A stretch of DNA of 64,000 nt from an uncultured cyanobacterium (GCA_903903925.1 CAIVAU010000160.1:1-64000); one strand, 5' to 3'. Numbered from the stretch's first letter, positions 33,620-43,864 are shown. Notes: generated from the letters alone by a model not told the origin. Numbers and translations are program-made.

Positions 33620-36229
33620 CTAACCGTGAGTCGGAAAATTAGCTAATTTTCGCTGACGTAAATCTGCTGTAAGAGAAGCTGGATCAAGACCATTATCCCG
33701 ATACGCCTGCATAGCGCGTTCTCGCCATTCCAAGTTAGCCTCACCAGGAAAACTACGTCTGAGGTTACGGACAACAGAAACTGCATTTTCTGCCCATGTT
33801 TGAAATTCTTTTTGATTCCAGTAACAAACATCTGAGGTATGAGGCATGGCACCATTCTCTATGATATTACAGGGTGTGACCAAGACCGTGATAATCACTG
33901 CATCGCGACGAAGCTGAATATTAGCTTTAATCCAATTAGGATGCGAGGCTGCTTGTCTAACCTTATTTGCCCCAAGTGGTGTTTGTTGGCTATTAACTGA
34001 ATGGTCTTCAAAGACAATACAAAAATCATCACCAGCAATCCACCAGGGGTCTGGAGCAGCATTGGCTTCAGAATTTGCTGCTTGATAGCCTAGTAGACGA
34101 CCTAATCTTTCATGTCCATCTTCAAAGGCTTTAGAATCTTCTTCTCTCACTTTACTAAGATTTTCAAGAATTTTTTTCTCCTCCGCATCAAACTTCCTAT
34201 CATTTGCAGTACCAAGTGCTAACAGTTGTGTTTCTAGTCCTTCAATCACAGCAGCCAGCCTAAAAACATCAGCTTGGTTTTCTCGCGGATTTTCAATATA
34301 TAAACGAGAGAGTTCATAAAGCCATCGAATTTCAGTAGTCTCAGCCGCTCGCTTGAAGAAATCGCGTGTCACGCTTTCCATAGAAGAAATTCCATCTTTT
34401 GCAGCTATCCAAGCTGCACTGCCGGCAAGATAGTACCAAAAGGCTCTATAGCCTTTAACATCATCTCCACTAAGTGAAGTCAAGACAGAACGGCACTCTG
34501 CAACCGCTTTTTCATAATCACCATTCCAAAGAGCGTATTGATACCTTACTTCATGAACAACAGCGTTCTTTAATTTATCTATGCCTGGGAGTTGACGTTG
34601 TTGCAGTGTGTCTCTAAAAGAGATTATTTCTTCTTCTGCCTGATTCCATTCTTCCTTATGTTCTAGAAAGATACGTAGGTTGTCAAAAAAATCCTCTGCT
34701 TCAACATCCTTAGATTGTTGATTTCCAAACTCAAGTTCTGCTTGAATTTCTGGATGGAAAAATGGTCTCTTATCTTTATCCAGCAAAAATTTATTCAATT
34801 CTTCTCCCAGTACTATTACAGCTGCATAATCGTTAGCTGCTCTTGTGCAGCGTCCGACTGCCTGCACAATTCGAGTAAAAATTCTTTCATTGAAAAGAAT
34901 ACTAGCAGGCATTCGGGTTACCAAAAATTTTTCTTGCAAATTTGTTGCTCGTTGCAGTCCCTTGACGATTAGAAGGCGGCATTCATCGCCCACAAAATCA
35001 ATGCCATCATAACGGTTTGCCACTACTGCAATAGCTTTTTCTGCTGATGTAAAAGGCTGCTTTGACTGTTCTATCTGACCTGCATCAAATATTTTGTAAC
35101 CAGTTCCTTTAGGTATTTTGTCTTTGAATCCAGTAGCTGTACGTTCATCTGGAACAAGGACAAGTGACCTTGGTGTTGCCTTCATCATATTAATAGCAAG
35201 GTTGAGTGCTTCTTCCTCATCCAGACATCTTTCTGGAAAGAAAAACAATCTACGACCAATACCTTGCTTATCCCATCCTTCTGGAACAGATAAAGACACT
35301 ATTTTTTCTACGCCTGCCACTCTTTCTAGTTCTCCTCCTTCTCCTAATGTTGCAGACATATAAATACGTTGTTTTGCATTAGAAAATGGCTGATGAGTAC
35401 GAGTAGGTGGTAAAAAAGGACGGATTAAAATAGAGTTATAGCTGCTGTATATATGACATGACAATAAGTGATTTCGCAAAACAGACCAAGAATACTGTAG
35501 GTCACTTTTATTATTAATATGCTCATCAAGTATTGCAGTTATCTCTGTGAGTCTATCATAAAGGTAAGGGGTTGCAATTTTTTCAAACCATTGAGTATCT
35601 CTAATATCATCACATTCGCCAATCAATCGGCGGTAGTGCTCATGAGGCACAATTCCATGTATAGCGGAAACAAAAGCTTTAAAAAGGACGCTATGTTCAG
35701 GGTTATTTCGCTCTATTAAAAGCGACCAATATTTTGCTACATAGTTTTCAGCAGCGTGGGCATCATCAAGAATTATTAGGTCTGCATCCTCTAAAAAAGG
35801 ATGTGTGTTAAATAACCCGCTATACGTTGTAATGGCAAGTGTTTCTGCATTTCTATACTCAGCCTTTATTACAGGAGAGTATTCTGATTGTTTACTAATA
35901 AAAGCATTTGCCTTGATTCCATATTTGCTTAATGATTGTTCAACTACTTGATTGACAAGTTGACGCGTAGGACATAAATATACGGCTCTCTCATTAAAGC
36001 GGCGACGACGCCATTCTCCAATCAGAAGCCCTACGAGGGTCTTTCCACTACCAGTAGGAAGCTGTAGCGCAACATCTGATGCATCAAGAATTTCCTGCTT
36101 GCAGTATTCTCTAAGTATGTCGGCTTGGTGGGAAAGTAGCCCTTCAACTTCTCGGTTTCTTAAATCTCGGAAAAGTGCTTCAGGAGTTTCGCCAGAAATG
36201 CTAGAGTGATGTATTTTTTTGAATGCCAT
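33620..36229 (-). CDS. DEAD/DEAH-box superfamily 2 helicase, 869 aa
   Basis: Motifs: Walker A LPTGSGKTLVGLLIGEW (about 56-72), Ia VYLCPTRQLVNQVVEQ, motif II LIILDDAHAAENY (DDAH variant), III MSATLGEGGELERVAG, V-like AIAVVANRYDGIDFVGDECR, and VI RIVQAVGRCTRAANDYAAV. The helicase part ends near residue 480. The remaining part is helical with no named domain. It belongs to SF2 near the Rad3/XPD or Ski2-like groups. Large orphan helicases of this kind are common in defence islands; the substrate is unknown. Confidence 0.85.
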   Translation of the reverse strand: MAFKKIHHSSISGETPEALFRDLRNREVEGLLSHQADILREYCKQEILDASDVALQLPTGSGKTLVGLLIGEWRRRRFNERAVYLCPTRQLVNQVVEQSLSKYGIKANAFISKQSEYSPVIKAEYRNAETLAITTYSGLFNTHPFLEDADLIILDDAHAAENYVAKYWSLLIERNNPEHSVLFKAFVSAIHGIVPHEHYRRLIGECDDIRDTQWFEKIATPYLYDRLTEITAILDEHINNKSDLQYSWSVLRNHLLSCHIYSSYNSILIRPFLPPTRTHQPFSNAKQRIYMSATLGEGGELERVAGVEKIVSLSVPEGWDKQGIGRRLFFFPERCLDEEEALNLAINMMKATPRSLVLVPDERTATGFKDKIPKGTGYKIFDAGQIEQSKQPFTSAEKAIAVVANRYDGIDFVGDECRLLIVKGLQRATNLQEKFLVTRMPASILFNERIFTRIVQAVGRCTRAANDYAAVIVLGEELNKFLLDKDKRPFFHPEIQAELEFGNQQSKDVEAEDFFDNLRIFLEHKEEWNQAEEEIISFRDTLQQRQLPGIDKLKNAVVHEVRYQYALWNGDYEKAVAECRSVLTSLSGDDVKGYRAFWYYLAGSAAWIAAKDGISSMESVTRDFFKRAAETTEIRWLYELSRLYIENPRENQADVFRLAAVIEGLETQLLALGTANDRKFDAEEKKILENLSKVREEDSKAFEDGHERLGRLLGYQAANSEANAAPDPWWIAGDDFCIVFEDHSVNSQQTPLGANKVRQAASHPNWIKANIQLRRDAVIITVLVTPCNIIENGAMPHTSDVCYWNQKEFQTWAENAVSVVRNLRRSFPGEANLEWRERAMQAYRDNGLDPASLTADLRQRKLANFPTHG

Positions 36230-36671
36230 ATTTTTATATCTTTGTAACTACAGGAATATTTCAAATAGCATTTTTGTCATGATTTCAATCGTCATGCCAC
36301 CCACACCGGATGATTAATACGCAAGGCGCATGAAAGTGCCGCGTCCAGATCATTTGACATCTTGCACCAAGAAAGATTGATATGATTTGCACACTCAGTA
36401 CAAAGCTTGAGTACCCTATTTTAACGATTAAAATCAATAAAATCAATGTAACTTTATTGCGTTGCTCTGGAAAAATCCTGAGATTGTACGTAGAGATGCA
36501 AGATCTGAATCATCCGCCTCGAGAGCGGGCATTTCTTCCAATACAGTACAAATTTACTATTGAAATCACGCTGGTAAGCAGAAGTTATTTTTCCTACTCC
36601 TTCCCAAAGCGGCATATTATGACACCATAATGGAAATATCAGCAGTTTCCCTACTGGATTCAGTAAACAAG
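36230..36671. other. Intergenic region with repeat D copy 2
   Basis: 36286-36352 is the second copy of repeat D. An 82-codon frame at 36382-36630 has unlikely composition and no recognisable motif, so it is not called a gene. The remainder presumably holds promoters for the helicase (leftward) and for the UPF0175-xisHI operon (rightward). Confidence 0.4.
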
Positions 36672-36926
36672 ATGAGTCTGCAACTGTCCATTCCCGATTC
36701 TGTCCTTGAGGCTATCCGGTTACCAGAAAAGCGGGTGGAACAAGAACTATTCACTGAATTAGCTATTGCTCTTTACACCCAAGAGCTTTTATCCTTTGGC
36801 AAGGCAAGAGAACTAGTTCGGATGGAAAAGTATGAATTTGCTAAGTTATTAGGAGAGCGAGGTATCGACAGGCACTATGGAGCAGCGGAACTTGAGGATG
36901 ACTTAAACTATGCCCGTAGTGAGTAA
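36672..36926 (+). CDS. UPF0175 family antitoxin-like protein
   Basis: The 84-residue protein MSLQLSIPDSVLEAIRLPEK, LFTELAIALYTQELLSFGKA, FAKLLGERGIDRHYG is a UPF0175 protein, a winged or helix-turn-helix antitoxin usually followed by a PIN-type toxin. Here its downstream neighbour, 14 bases away, is xisH instead. The start at 36672 is preferred; the ATG at 36630 adds 14 residues not typical of the family. Confidence 0.88.
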   Translation: MSLQLSIPDSVLEAIRLPEKRVEQELFTELAIALYTQELLSFGKARELVRMEKYEFAKLLGERGIDRHYGAAELEDDLNYARSE

Positions 36927-36940
36927 CACTTCACCAGGAT

Positions 36941-37360
36941 ATGTCAGCTAAAGATAGATTTCACGATGTAGTAAAAACGTCACTCCAAAAAGAAGGGTGG
37001 GTGATTACTGATGACCCGCTACGAATTCGTGTAGACCGCATCACCAATATATTTATTGACCTAGCAGCAGAAAAACTCATTGTGGCAGACAGAGAAGGAA
37101 AAAAGATTGCCGTTGAAGTAAAAAGTTTTTTGAGTCCTTCCACTATCTCAGAATTTCACACAGCGTTAGGACAGTTTATCAATTATCGCTATGCATTAGC
37201 AGACTATCAGCCTGAGCGTGTTTTATATTTAGCAGTACCAGTGATCATCTATGAAGACTTCTTCACCACACCATTTATTCAGTCAGTCATTGAACGTAGT
37301 CACATCAATCTACTCATCTTCAATCCAGTAAAGGAGGAGATTGTCAAATGGCAAAGCTAG
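36941..37360 (+). CDS. xisH: XisH family PD-(D/E)XK nuclease-like protein (pair 4)
   Basis: The 139-residue protein MSAKDRFHDVVKTSLQKEGW has the core IFIDLAAEKLIVADRE, IAVEVKSF and ALGQFINYR, all catalytic-type residues present. It ends KWQS, with the TGG overlapping the xisI ATG (13-base overlap). It lies 14 bases after a UPF0175 antitoxin gene, so the three genes form one operon. Confidence 0.92.
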   Translation: MSAKDRFHDVVKTSLQKEGWVITDDPLRIRVDRITNIFIDLAAEKLIVADREGKKIAVEVKSFLSPSTISEFHTALGQFINYRYALADYQPERVLYLAVPVIIYEDFFTTPFIQSVIERSHINLLIFNPVKEEIVKWQS

Positions 37361-37692
37361 AAGAATATCGGGAACAGATCCAGCGTGTACTGACAGACTA
37401 TGCTAAACGTCGAACATCCCATAACCAGGATGATGAATTGGAGATGCAAACCATTTTTGATACAGTGCGTGACCACTATCAGCTGATCTATGTTGGCTGG
37501 GATAAGGGACACCGGGTTTATGGCCCTGTAATGCATCTAGATATAAAAAATGGCAAAATTTGGATTCAGTGGAATGGTACGGAAGATGATATTGCTGCTG
37601 AATTAATGGAGTTGGGGGTGTTAAAGCAAGATATTGTCCTAGGATTCCATACGCCCTTTATGCGTCAGTTTACTGATTTTGCCGTTGGGTAG
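37348..37692 (+). CDS. xisI: XisI family protein (pair 4)
   Basis: The 114-residue protein has KLEEYREQIQRVLTDYAKR, DHYQLIYVGWDKGHRVYGP, HLDIKNGKIWIQWNGTEDD, and DIVLGFHTPFMRQFT ending FAVG. It is the third gene of the UPF0175-xisH-xisI operon. The length is slightly above that of the other copies because of a short insertion near residue 22 (RRTSHNQDDE). Confidence 0.92.
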   Translation: MAKLEEYREQIQRVLTDYAKRRTSHNQDDELEMQTIFDTVRDHYQLIYVGWDKGHRVYGPVMHLDIKNGKIWIQWNGTEDDIAAELMELGVLKQDIVLGFHTPFMRQFTDFAVG

Positions 37693-37814
37693 TATAACTC
37701 CCTGACGTAAAAGCCAACTCTATAAAAAATCAAAGTCCAGATAGATGCTGGTGTTACGGGAAACAGCGACAATAGAGTATATCCATTTTTTGCTCTTCAT
37801 TCTTCCCAAAAGCC

Positions 37815-39167
37815 ATGACATTTGACTACGACCTGTTTGTCATTGGTGCTGGTCCTGGAGGGCTAGCAGCAGCCAAAAAAGCAGCTAGCTACGGTGCCCG
37901 TGTTGCTATTGCCGAACAAGAAGCTATCGGTGGTACTTGTGTAAATCGCGGCTGCGTTCCCAAAAAACTTATTGTCCACGCCGCTGACGTCGCCTTGCAA
38001 AATCAAATGGCGTATAGCTATGGGTGGAGTGATTATCAAACTACCTTTGACTGGACAAAATTCATCAGGTCAGTCCACAAGCATATCGAAAGCATAAACC
38101 GTTCATCTAGCAAACAGTTGCAAAATGCTGGAATTGAACTCATTCGGAGTCAAGCCACTTTCACCAACACTCACACTCTTGAGGTTCATGGACGCAAAGT
38201 GACAGCCGACAAGATTTTAATTGCGGTAGGGGCAAAACCGATCCTGCCAGAAATCTCAGGCATAGAATTCGCGATCACCTCCCGCGAGATGTTTCACCTA
38301 CCCTACCTGCCCAAAAGGTTGGCAATTGTTGGTGGCGGCTACATTGGTGTAGAATTTTCTAGCATGATGAATGCTTTCGGTTGTGAGGTCACAATTATTG
38401 ATCAAGATGAGATGATTTTATCAGGGTTTGATGATGATATCCGCCGTGGTGTTCAAGAAGGTTTGACCAAACGGAAAATTCGTTTTATCGGCAACAGAAC
38501 CGCTCAAGAAATCAAATACTCAGAAGAGAATTTGCTGTTGACCATGAGTGGCGATTCCCAAAACATCATTACAGCAGACACCATCCTCATGGCTACAGGT
38601 CGCGCCCCAAACACCAAAAATCTTGGTTTGGAAAAAGCTGGAGTTGAACTTGGCGAAAAAGGCGCAATCAAGGTAGATGAATACAGCCGCACAACGCAGG
38701 AAAATATTTTTGCCGTTGGTGATTGCACCAACCGGTTGCCCTTGACACCAGTTGCCAGATCAGAAGCTGCGGCTTTTGCCAATACAGTGTTTGGCAAAAA
38801 GCAGCAAAAAGTAAATTACGATTATGTCCCCTCTGCAGTTTTTGCCCGTCCAGAAGCAGCAAGTGTCGGAATGACTGAGGCAAAAGCACGGGAAAAATTT
38901 GGTGAATCTGTCAAATGCTATCGCGATCGCTTTCAACCACTTTTTTCACAAATGACGAAAGAAGGCGATCAAGCTACGATCAAGTTAGTGGTTGAAGGTG
39001 AATCTGAGCGCATTTTAGGCGTTCATATGGTAGGTGAACACGCAGCCGACATCATTCAAAGTCTCACCGTTGCTATTCGTAAGGGTATCACGAAGCAAGA
39101 CTTGGATGAAACAATTGGTATTCACCCAACAACAGCAGAGGAGTTTTATCTGTTTGGATCCCAATAA
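37815..39167 (+). CDS. Glutathione-reductase-like flavoprotein, paralogue 1
   Basis: The 450-residue protein has an FAD motif DLFVIGAGPGGLAAAKKA (6-23), a redox-active disulfide GGTCVNRGCVPKK (C42, C47), a nucleotide motif AIVGGGYIGVEFSSMM (about 173-188), and the C-terminal dimer-interface HIGIHPTTAEEF-type ending (GIHPTTAEEFYLFGS). At the end of the second beta strand of the NAD(P) fold it reads IIDQDEMIL, with acidic residues where NADPH-type glutathione reductases have Arg/Lys. Cofactor preference may therefore be NADH, and it may not be a true Gor. Same strand as paralogue 2, 229 bp upstream. Confidence 0.88.
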   Translation: MTFDYDLFVIGAGPGGLAAAKKAASYGARVAIAEQEAIGGTCVNRGCVPKKLIVHAADVALQNQMAYSYGWSDYQTTFDWTKFIRSVHKHIESINRSSSKQLQNAGIELIRSQATFTNTHTLEVHGRKVTADKILIAVGAKPILPEISGIEFAITSREMFHLPYLPKRLAIVGGGYIGVEFSSMMNAFGCEVTIIDQDEMILSGFDDDIRRGVQEGLTKRKIRFIGNRTAQEIKYSEENLLLTMSGDSQNIITADTILMATGRAPNTKNLGLEKAGVELGEKGAIKVDEYSRTTQENIFAVGDCTNRLPLTPVARSEAAAFANTVFGKKQQKVNYDYVPSAVFARPEAASVGMTEAKAREKFGESVKCYRDRFQPLFSQMTKEGDQATIKLVVEGESERILGVHMVGEHAADIIQSLTVAIRKGITKQDLDETIGIHPTTAEEFYLFGSQ

Positions 39168-39169
39168 GG

Positions 39170-39366
<197 letters not shown>

Positions 39367-39396
39367 TTAATTTTTTTGTAAGGAAAACCTAAGTTT

Positions 39397-40779
39397 ATGA
39401 CCTATGATTACGATCTATTCGTCATTGGTGCCGGTTCTGGGGGTTTGGCAGCTTCCAAACGCGCTGCTAGCTACGGGGCAAAAGTGGTGATCGCTGAAGA
39501 CGACTTAGTTGGTGGCACTTGTGTGATTCGCGGCTGCATTCCCAAAAAACTTATGGTCTACGGATCTCACTTTCCGGCATTGTTTCATGATGCAGCAGGC
39601 TATGGCTGGAAGGTTGGTGAAGCTGAATTGGACTGGGAATATTTAATGACAGTGATCGACCAAGAAGTCCGCCGACTATCGCAACTCCATATTAACTTCC
39701 TCAACAAAGCAGGGGTGGAACTTATTCAGAGTCGCGCTACGCTGTTAGATCCACACACTGTAGAAGTTGATGGACGTAAAGTTACAGCAGATAAAATTCT
39801 AATTGCTGTTGGGGGACGTCCCTTTAAACCAGATATTCCTGGGATGGAATATTCCATTACCTCCAACGAAATGTTTCACTTAAAAACACAACCGAAGCAC
39901 GTTGTCATTATTGGTTCTGGTTATATTGGGACAGAATTTGCCTGTATCATGCGTGGTTTGGGTTGTGAGGTGACGCAGTTGATCCGTAAAAACCTGATTT
40001 TGACGGGGTTTGATGAAGATATTCGCACCGAAGTTCAGGAAGGGATGACAAATTACGGCATCCGGGTGATTCAGAATACACAGATGAAACAAGCGGAACG
40101 TGTACCAGAAGGTTTGAAGCTGACGTTGTCGTCTGGAGAATCTGAGGAAACAGTCATTGGCGATGTGCTTCTCATGGCTACTGGTCGGGTTCCCAATGTA
40201 GAAGGACTTGGTCTGGAAAATGCTGGAATAAATGTCGTTCCTAGTACCATGGAAGGACATGGATACGGCACCATGAATGCGATCGCTGTTAACGAATACA
40301 GTCAAAGTTCTCAACCAAATATCTTTGCTGTAGGTGATGTCACTGACAGAATGAATTTAACCCCCGTAGCTATAGGTGAAGGTCGTGCTTTTGCCGATAG
40401 TGAATTCGGCAACAGTCGCCGTGTATTTAGTCACGACACTATCCCGACAGCTCTATTTTCCACACCCGAAGCGGCTACGGTGGGTTTAACCGAAGCCGAA
40501 GCTAGAGAAAAACTTGGAGACGATAGGGTAAAAATCTATCGTTCTCGCTTCCGCCCTTTATTCCATAGTTTGACGGGTGCCCCAAATAAAACAATGATGA
40601 AGTTGGTGGTGGATAGCGACACCGACAAAGTTCTGGGTGCTCACATGGTGGGAGAAAGCGCAGCGGAAATTATTCAAGGCGTGGCGATCGCTGTGAAGAT
40701 GGGCGCTACCAAAAAAGACTTTGACGCTACTGTTGGTGTTCACCCCTCAGCGGCGGAAGAATTTGTCACGATGCGCTAA
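39397..40779 (+). CDS. gor: Glutathione-disulfide reductase
   Basis: The 460-residue protein has FAD motif DLFVIGAGSGGLAASKRA, disulfide GGTCVIRGCIPKKLMVYGS (C42, C47), NADPH motif VIIGSGYIGTEFACIM with QLIRKNLIL at the end of beta 2 (basic, NADPH type), EAEAREKLG, and the catalytic-His region VGVHPSAAEEFVT. It reduces oxidised glutathione with NADPH. Length is typical. It is followed 35 bp later by hisC on the same strand. Confidence 0.95.
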   Translation: MTYDYDLFVIGAGSGGLAASKRAASYGAKVVIAEDDLVGGTCVIRGCIPKKLMVYGSHFPALFHDAAGYGWKVGEAELDWEYLMTVIDQEVRRLSQLHINFLNKAGVELIQSRATLLDPHTVEVDGRKVTADKILIAVGGRPFKPDIPGMEYSITSNEMFHLKTQPKHVVIIGSGYIGTEFACIMRGLGCEVTQLIRKNLILTGFDEDIRTEVQEGMTNYGIRVIQNTQMKQAERVPEGLKLTLSSGESEETVIGDVLLMATGRVPNVEGLGLENAGINVVPSTMEGHGYGTMNAIAVNEYSQSSQPNIFAVGDVTDRMNLTPVAIGEGRAFADSEFGNSRRVFSHDTIPTALFSTPEAATVGLTEAEAREKLGDDRVKIYRSRFRPLFHSLTGAPNKTMMKLVVDSDTDKVLGAHMVGESAAEIIQGVAIAVKMGATKKDFDATVGVHPSAAEEFVTMR

Positions 40780-40813
40780 CAACTAACACCTCACAACTCA
40801 CAAACAACTCACT

Positions 40814-41947
40814 ATGCTACCCTTTGTCCGAAAAGATTTAGTTGATTTTGCAGCTTACAAACCGCATCCTGGTGGTGGAGATAAGAGTGATGGGGTTTCT
40901 ACTACCCAGGTTGATCGCCTAGATACAAATGAAAGTCCCTATGATTTGCCACCTGAGTTAAAAGAAAAGCTTGCTTGGACTTATCAGCGGCTCATTGAAA
41001 CGAACCGTTATCCTGATGGTGGACACCAGACACTCAGGGATGCGATCGCCGAGTACGTGAATGAGTCAGCTAGAGGGTTACCATCCTTATTCACTGCTGC
41101 CAATATGACTGTAGGTAACGGTTCGGATGAAATCATCCGCTCGTTATTAATCGCCAGCTGCTTGGGAGAAGGTTCTATTTTAGTGGCCCAACCCACTTTT
41201 TCTATGTACGCCATTTTAGCGCAAACTCTTGGCATCCCAGTGGTGAAAGTGGGTAGAAATGAAGAAAATTTTGAAATTGACTTACAAGCTGCTCAATTAG
41301 CGCTAGAAAAAACTCAAAATCCACCTATTAGGGCAGTTTTTGTAGTTCATCCCAATTCTCCTACTGCCAATCCCTTGACTGCGGCAGAGTTAACATGGTT
41401 AAGAAGTCTGAGTGAGCAAATTTTAGTTGTGATTGATGAAGCTTACTTTGAATTTAGTCAGACTACCCTAGTTAACGAATTACTCCAGCACTCCAACTGG
41501 GTAGTGCTACGCACATTTTCTAAAGCTTTCCGTTTGGCTGCAATGCGTGTTGGCTATTGCATTGCCCATCCTGAGTTAATTACCATCCTAGAAAAAGTTC
41601 GCTTACCCTACAATATCCCTAGCTTCTCTATCGCAGCGGCATTAGTGGCTTTGCAAAACCGCAAACTCTTACTACAGTCGATTTCCCAAACACTAAGTGA
41701 ACGTACAAAAATCATCCACGCTTTATCTCAAAACCCAGTATTCCAAGTCGCACCAAGCGCTGCTAACTTTATTTTCTTGCGTCTCAAACCAACCGACTCT
41801 CTCTCAAAAGACGCTGCTATAAAAAGTCTTCACCAAAAACTCAAAGCTTCTGGTACTCTTGTACGGGAAGTAGGAGGAGGATTACGAATTACCGTAGGGA
41901 CTATCGAGGAAAACGACCGCACGCTGAATCATCTAAATCTCTGTTAG
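40814..41947 (+). CDS. hisC: Histidinol-phosphate aminotransferase
   Basis: The 377-residue class I/II aminotransferase has [19 protein letters not shown] and [19 protein letters not shown] at the N-terminus, [28 protein letters not shown], and [19 protein letters not shown] with the PLP lysine. The C-terminus ends [18 protein letters not shown] with the phosphate-binding Arg. It makes histidinol phosphate in histidine synthesis. Probably co-transcribed with gor (35 bp gap). Confidence 0.95.
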   Translation: MLPFVRKDLVDFAAYKPHPGGGDKSDGVSTTQVDRLDTNESPYDLPPELKEKLAWTYQRLIETNRYPDGGHQTLRDAIAEYVNESARGLPSLFTAANMTVGNGSDEIIRSLLIASCLGEGSILVAQPTFSMYAILAQTLGIPVVKVGRNEENFEIDLQAAQLALEKTQNPPIRAVFVVHPNSPTANPLTAAELTWLRSLSEQILVVIDEAYFEFSQTTLVNELLQHSNWVVLRTFSKAFRLAAMRVGYCIAHPELITILEKVRLPYNIPSFSIAAALVALQNRKLLLQSISQTLSERTKIIHALSQNPVFQVAPSAANFIFLRLKPTDSLSKDAAIKSLHQKLKASGTLVREVGGGLRITVGTIEENDRTLNHLNLC

Positions 41948-42052
41948 GCATTAATACATCATCACTCTGCCAGAGGAGGCAAATCAAACCGTCACGCCCC
42001 TGCGGGGAAGTCAAAAGTCAAAATTTCAGCTTCAAGATCAACTTCATATAAC

Positions 42053-42607
42053 TCAGTCATCAAACCTGCCATCTATATCGCTGTCTAAACGACGTACTAT
42101 TCCCACTGTTTGTGGGAGGACACCTACTAAAAGAGCAAAGGCAATATCGGGTAGTTGAGCCACTATTTCCGGTGGAAAGTACTGCTCAAATTGATCGAGA
42201 ATCTTCTGGACTCGTTGCCCCGATACTGGGTTTTCTGTAATTTGTTTGATTAATCTAATCCACTGTCGTCTGATCAAATAAGCTTTTTGACGCTCTTCAT
42301 GAGATTCGGGAGTTAATAAAGAAAGATTTCCTATAGGTAACACCCCTTGGCAATTGAGATCGTAATCACCACCTACCGCTGCTCCTGGTCCAGCAAACTC
42401 CGCATGATAGCCTTTGAACAGTATTAACCCATTCCGCCTACGACTGTTAACTATAAAAACCTTTCCACTGAGCAGCGTTGTCAGGAGATCCGAGCTATGT
42501 GATCGCTCAGTTACATCTGGCATGACAAAATAGTCAAGGAAACTGGTGTTAGGGTAATAAGTTGATAACATAGCAGTCTGATAGCGTTGGCGCTTTTCGC
42601 TATCCAT
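42053..42607 (-). CDS. Conserved cyanobacterial protein, function unknown
   Basis: The 184-residue protein starts MDSEKRQRYQTAMLSTYYPN (ATG 42607; the longer frame to 42700 begins with TTG). It contains SGKVFIVNSRRRNGLILFKG, FAGPGAAVGGDYDLNCQGVL and IRRQWIRLIKQITENPVSGQ. It is soluble, and I cannot name a family. The dense block of Gly and small residues suggests a folded enzyme-like or binding domain. Convergent with hisC. Confidence 0.65.
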   Translation of the reverse strand: MDSEKRQRYQTAMLSTYYPNTSFLDYFVMPDVTERSHSSDLLTTLLSGKVFIVNSRRRNGLILFKGYHAEFAGPGAAVGGDYDLNCQGVLPIGNLSLLTPESHEERQKAYLIRRQWIRLIKQITENPVSGQRVQKILDQFEQYFPPEIVAQLPDIAFALLVGVLPQTVGIVRRLDSDIDGRFDD

Positions 42608-43125
42608 GTTTTCTGAAAGTTTGGATGAATTTGGTAATAGTCTGCACTGCGATAGAGAATTTGCTGTTAAATCTACTTTTTTATTTTTCCTGATTATCAA
42701 GTCAATATTTTTTGCTATTTAACTTGAAATTAAGAATCAATAGGCGTTGCTCAGTAATTAAGTAATCATATTCTATGAAATTTCATTGCATTTGTCTTCA
42801 AAACAACAACCAGTTTTTTTAAAGTTTTTATAAAGATGAATATAAATAATACAAAGTTATTGTAAGGAATTTAGTGATTAATTAGCGTAAATTTACTGAT
42901 ACGACAAGAAGGATTAACATTTTGAGCATAAACAACATACTTAAAGTCGTGAATTCATTTCATATAAATAGCTATTAAATAATTAAAATCTTCATGAAAA
43001 TGCAAGATGGCTTTAATAGTTATTGAACAATTTTGGCTAAAAAATCTTAAAAAATTCTTATTTTCTTCAGAAAAAGAAGTCCGCCAATCCAAAATTATTC
43101 CTGAAATTGAAGAAAACCGATTCTA
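42608..43125. other. A+T-rich intergenic region
   Basis: About 500 bp with very high A+T content and no ORF, hairpin or repeat that I can support. Possibly a promoter-rich or regulatory region for the gene at 42607. Confidence 0.3.
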
Positions 43126-43236
43126 CAGGAGTCAGAATTGTTAAACAATTGGGAGATAACAGGATGTCTCAAGAGCCTGAAGACAGATACCACTCATAAA
43201 GATAAATTCTGACTCCCGACTCCTGAGTCCTGAATT
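43126..43236. repeat. Dispersed repeat, family A copy 2 (inverted)
   Basis: The reverse complement reads GGTATCTGTCTTCAGGCTCT, then TATCTCCCAATTGTT, nearly identical to 10397-10437. Flanking TGACTCC/GGAGTCA heptamers again form the outer inverted arms. It abuts the 3' end of the acetyltransferase gene, whose stop codon lies within it. Confidence 0.6.
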
Positions 43237-43864
43237 ATGAGGGCAATGTGGAGTGAACACCGAGGTGCTTATGTAAAAATATCTGACGAGATCGTCTCAC
43301 AAGAAATGTATTCCAGTGAGATTCAACTTCATGTATCTGATATCCCAGCTTGAAATAAAGCTGCCGTGCCTGATGGTTATCTTCCAAAACATGGAGGTAT
43401 AAGTCCTGAAATCCCCAACTCAGGGCGACTTTGTCACAAGCGACAAGCAACTCCGAGGCAGCACCTTGCCTACGGTATTTTGAATCGACAGCTAAATTAG
43501 ACAGGTAAGGAAAACTCCTACCAACCTGTGTCCAAGCGTCACTGAAACGCACACCAAGTTCTACAGTTCCAACTAGGTTATTTGCTACATTAGTGGTATC
43601 AACAGCAACCAAACAAACTTGATGGGGAGCAGGTGATGCCAAACGTTGTCTTAAGTCTTCATAAATACCTAAACGTATTAACGGGAAAGCCCATCCCCAG
43701 ATACCATTTTGGGAGTGAAAACTTTCAGCAATAATTTGTGCAACACCAGTCAAATCAGCAGATGTAGCCGGACGGATTTGGAATTGGCACGAAGCCTGAT
43801 TGGTGGCATCTGTGACTGACTTTTGGTGAGATGGGTGAAAAAACCAGGGTATCAAGGCTAGCAA
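43235..43864 (-). CDS. GNAT family N-acetyltransferase
   Basis: The 209-residue protein has the GNAT fold from about residue 29 (FQIRPATSADLTGVAQIIAE). The acetyl-CoA pyrophosphate loop is YLSNLAVDSKYRRQGAASEL, followed by LYLHVLEDNHQARQLYFKLG. The acceptor is unknown; the RimI/plastid-GNAT-like pattern suggests protein N-terminal or lysine acetylation. The start is TTG at 43864; no ATG is available before the domain, so the N-terminus is uncertain. Confidence 0.85.
   Translation of the reverse strand: MLALIPWFFHPSHQKSVTDATNQASCQFQIRPATSADLTGVAQIIAESFHSQNGIWGWAFPLIRLGIYEDLRQRLASPAPHQVCLVAVDTTNVANNLVGTVELGVRFSDAWTQVGRSFPYLSNLAVDSKYRRQGAASELLVACDKVALSWGFQDLYLHVLEDNHQARQLYFKLGYQIHEVESHWNTFLVRRSRQIFLHKHLGVHSTLPS

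Noticed and set aside
36382..36630. 82-codon frame before UPF0175
   Set aside because: Unlikely composition and no recognisable motif; it covers the expected promoter.
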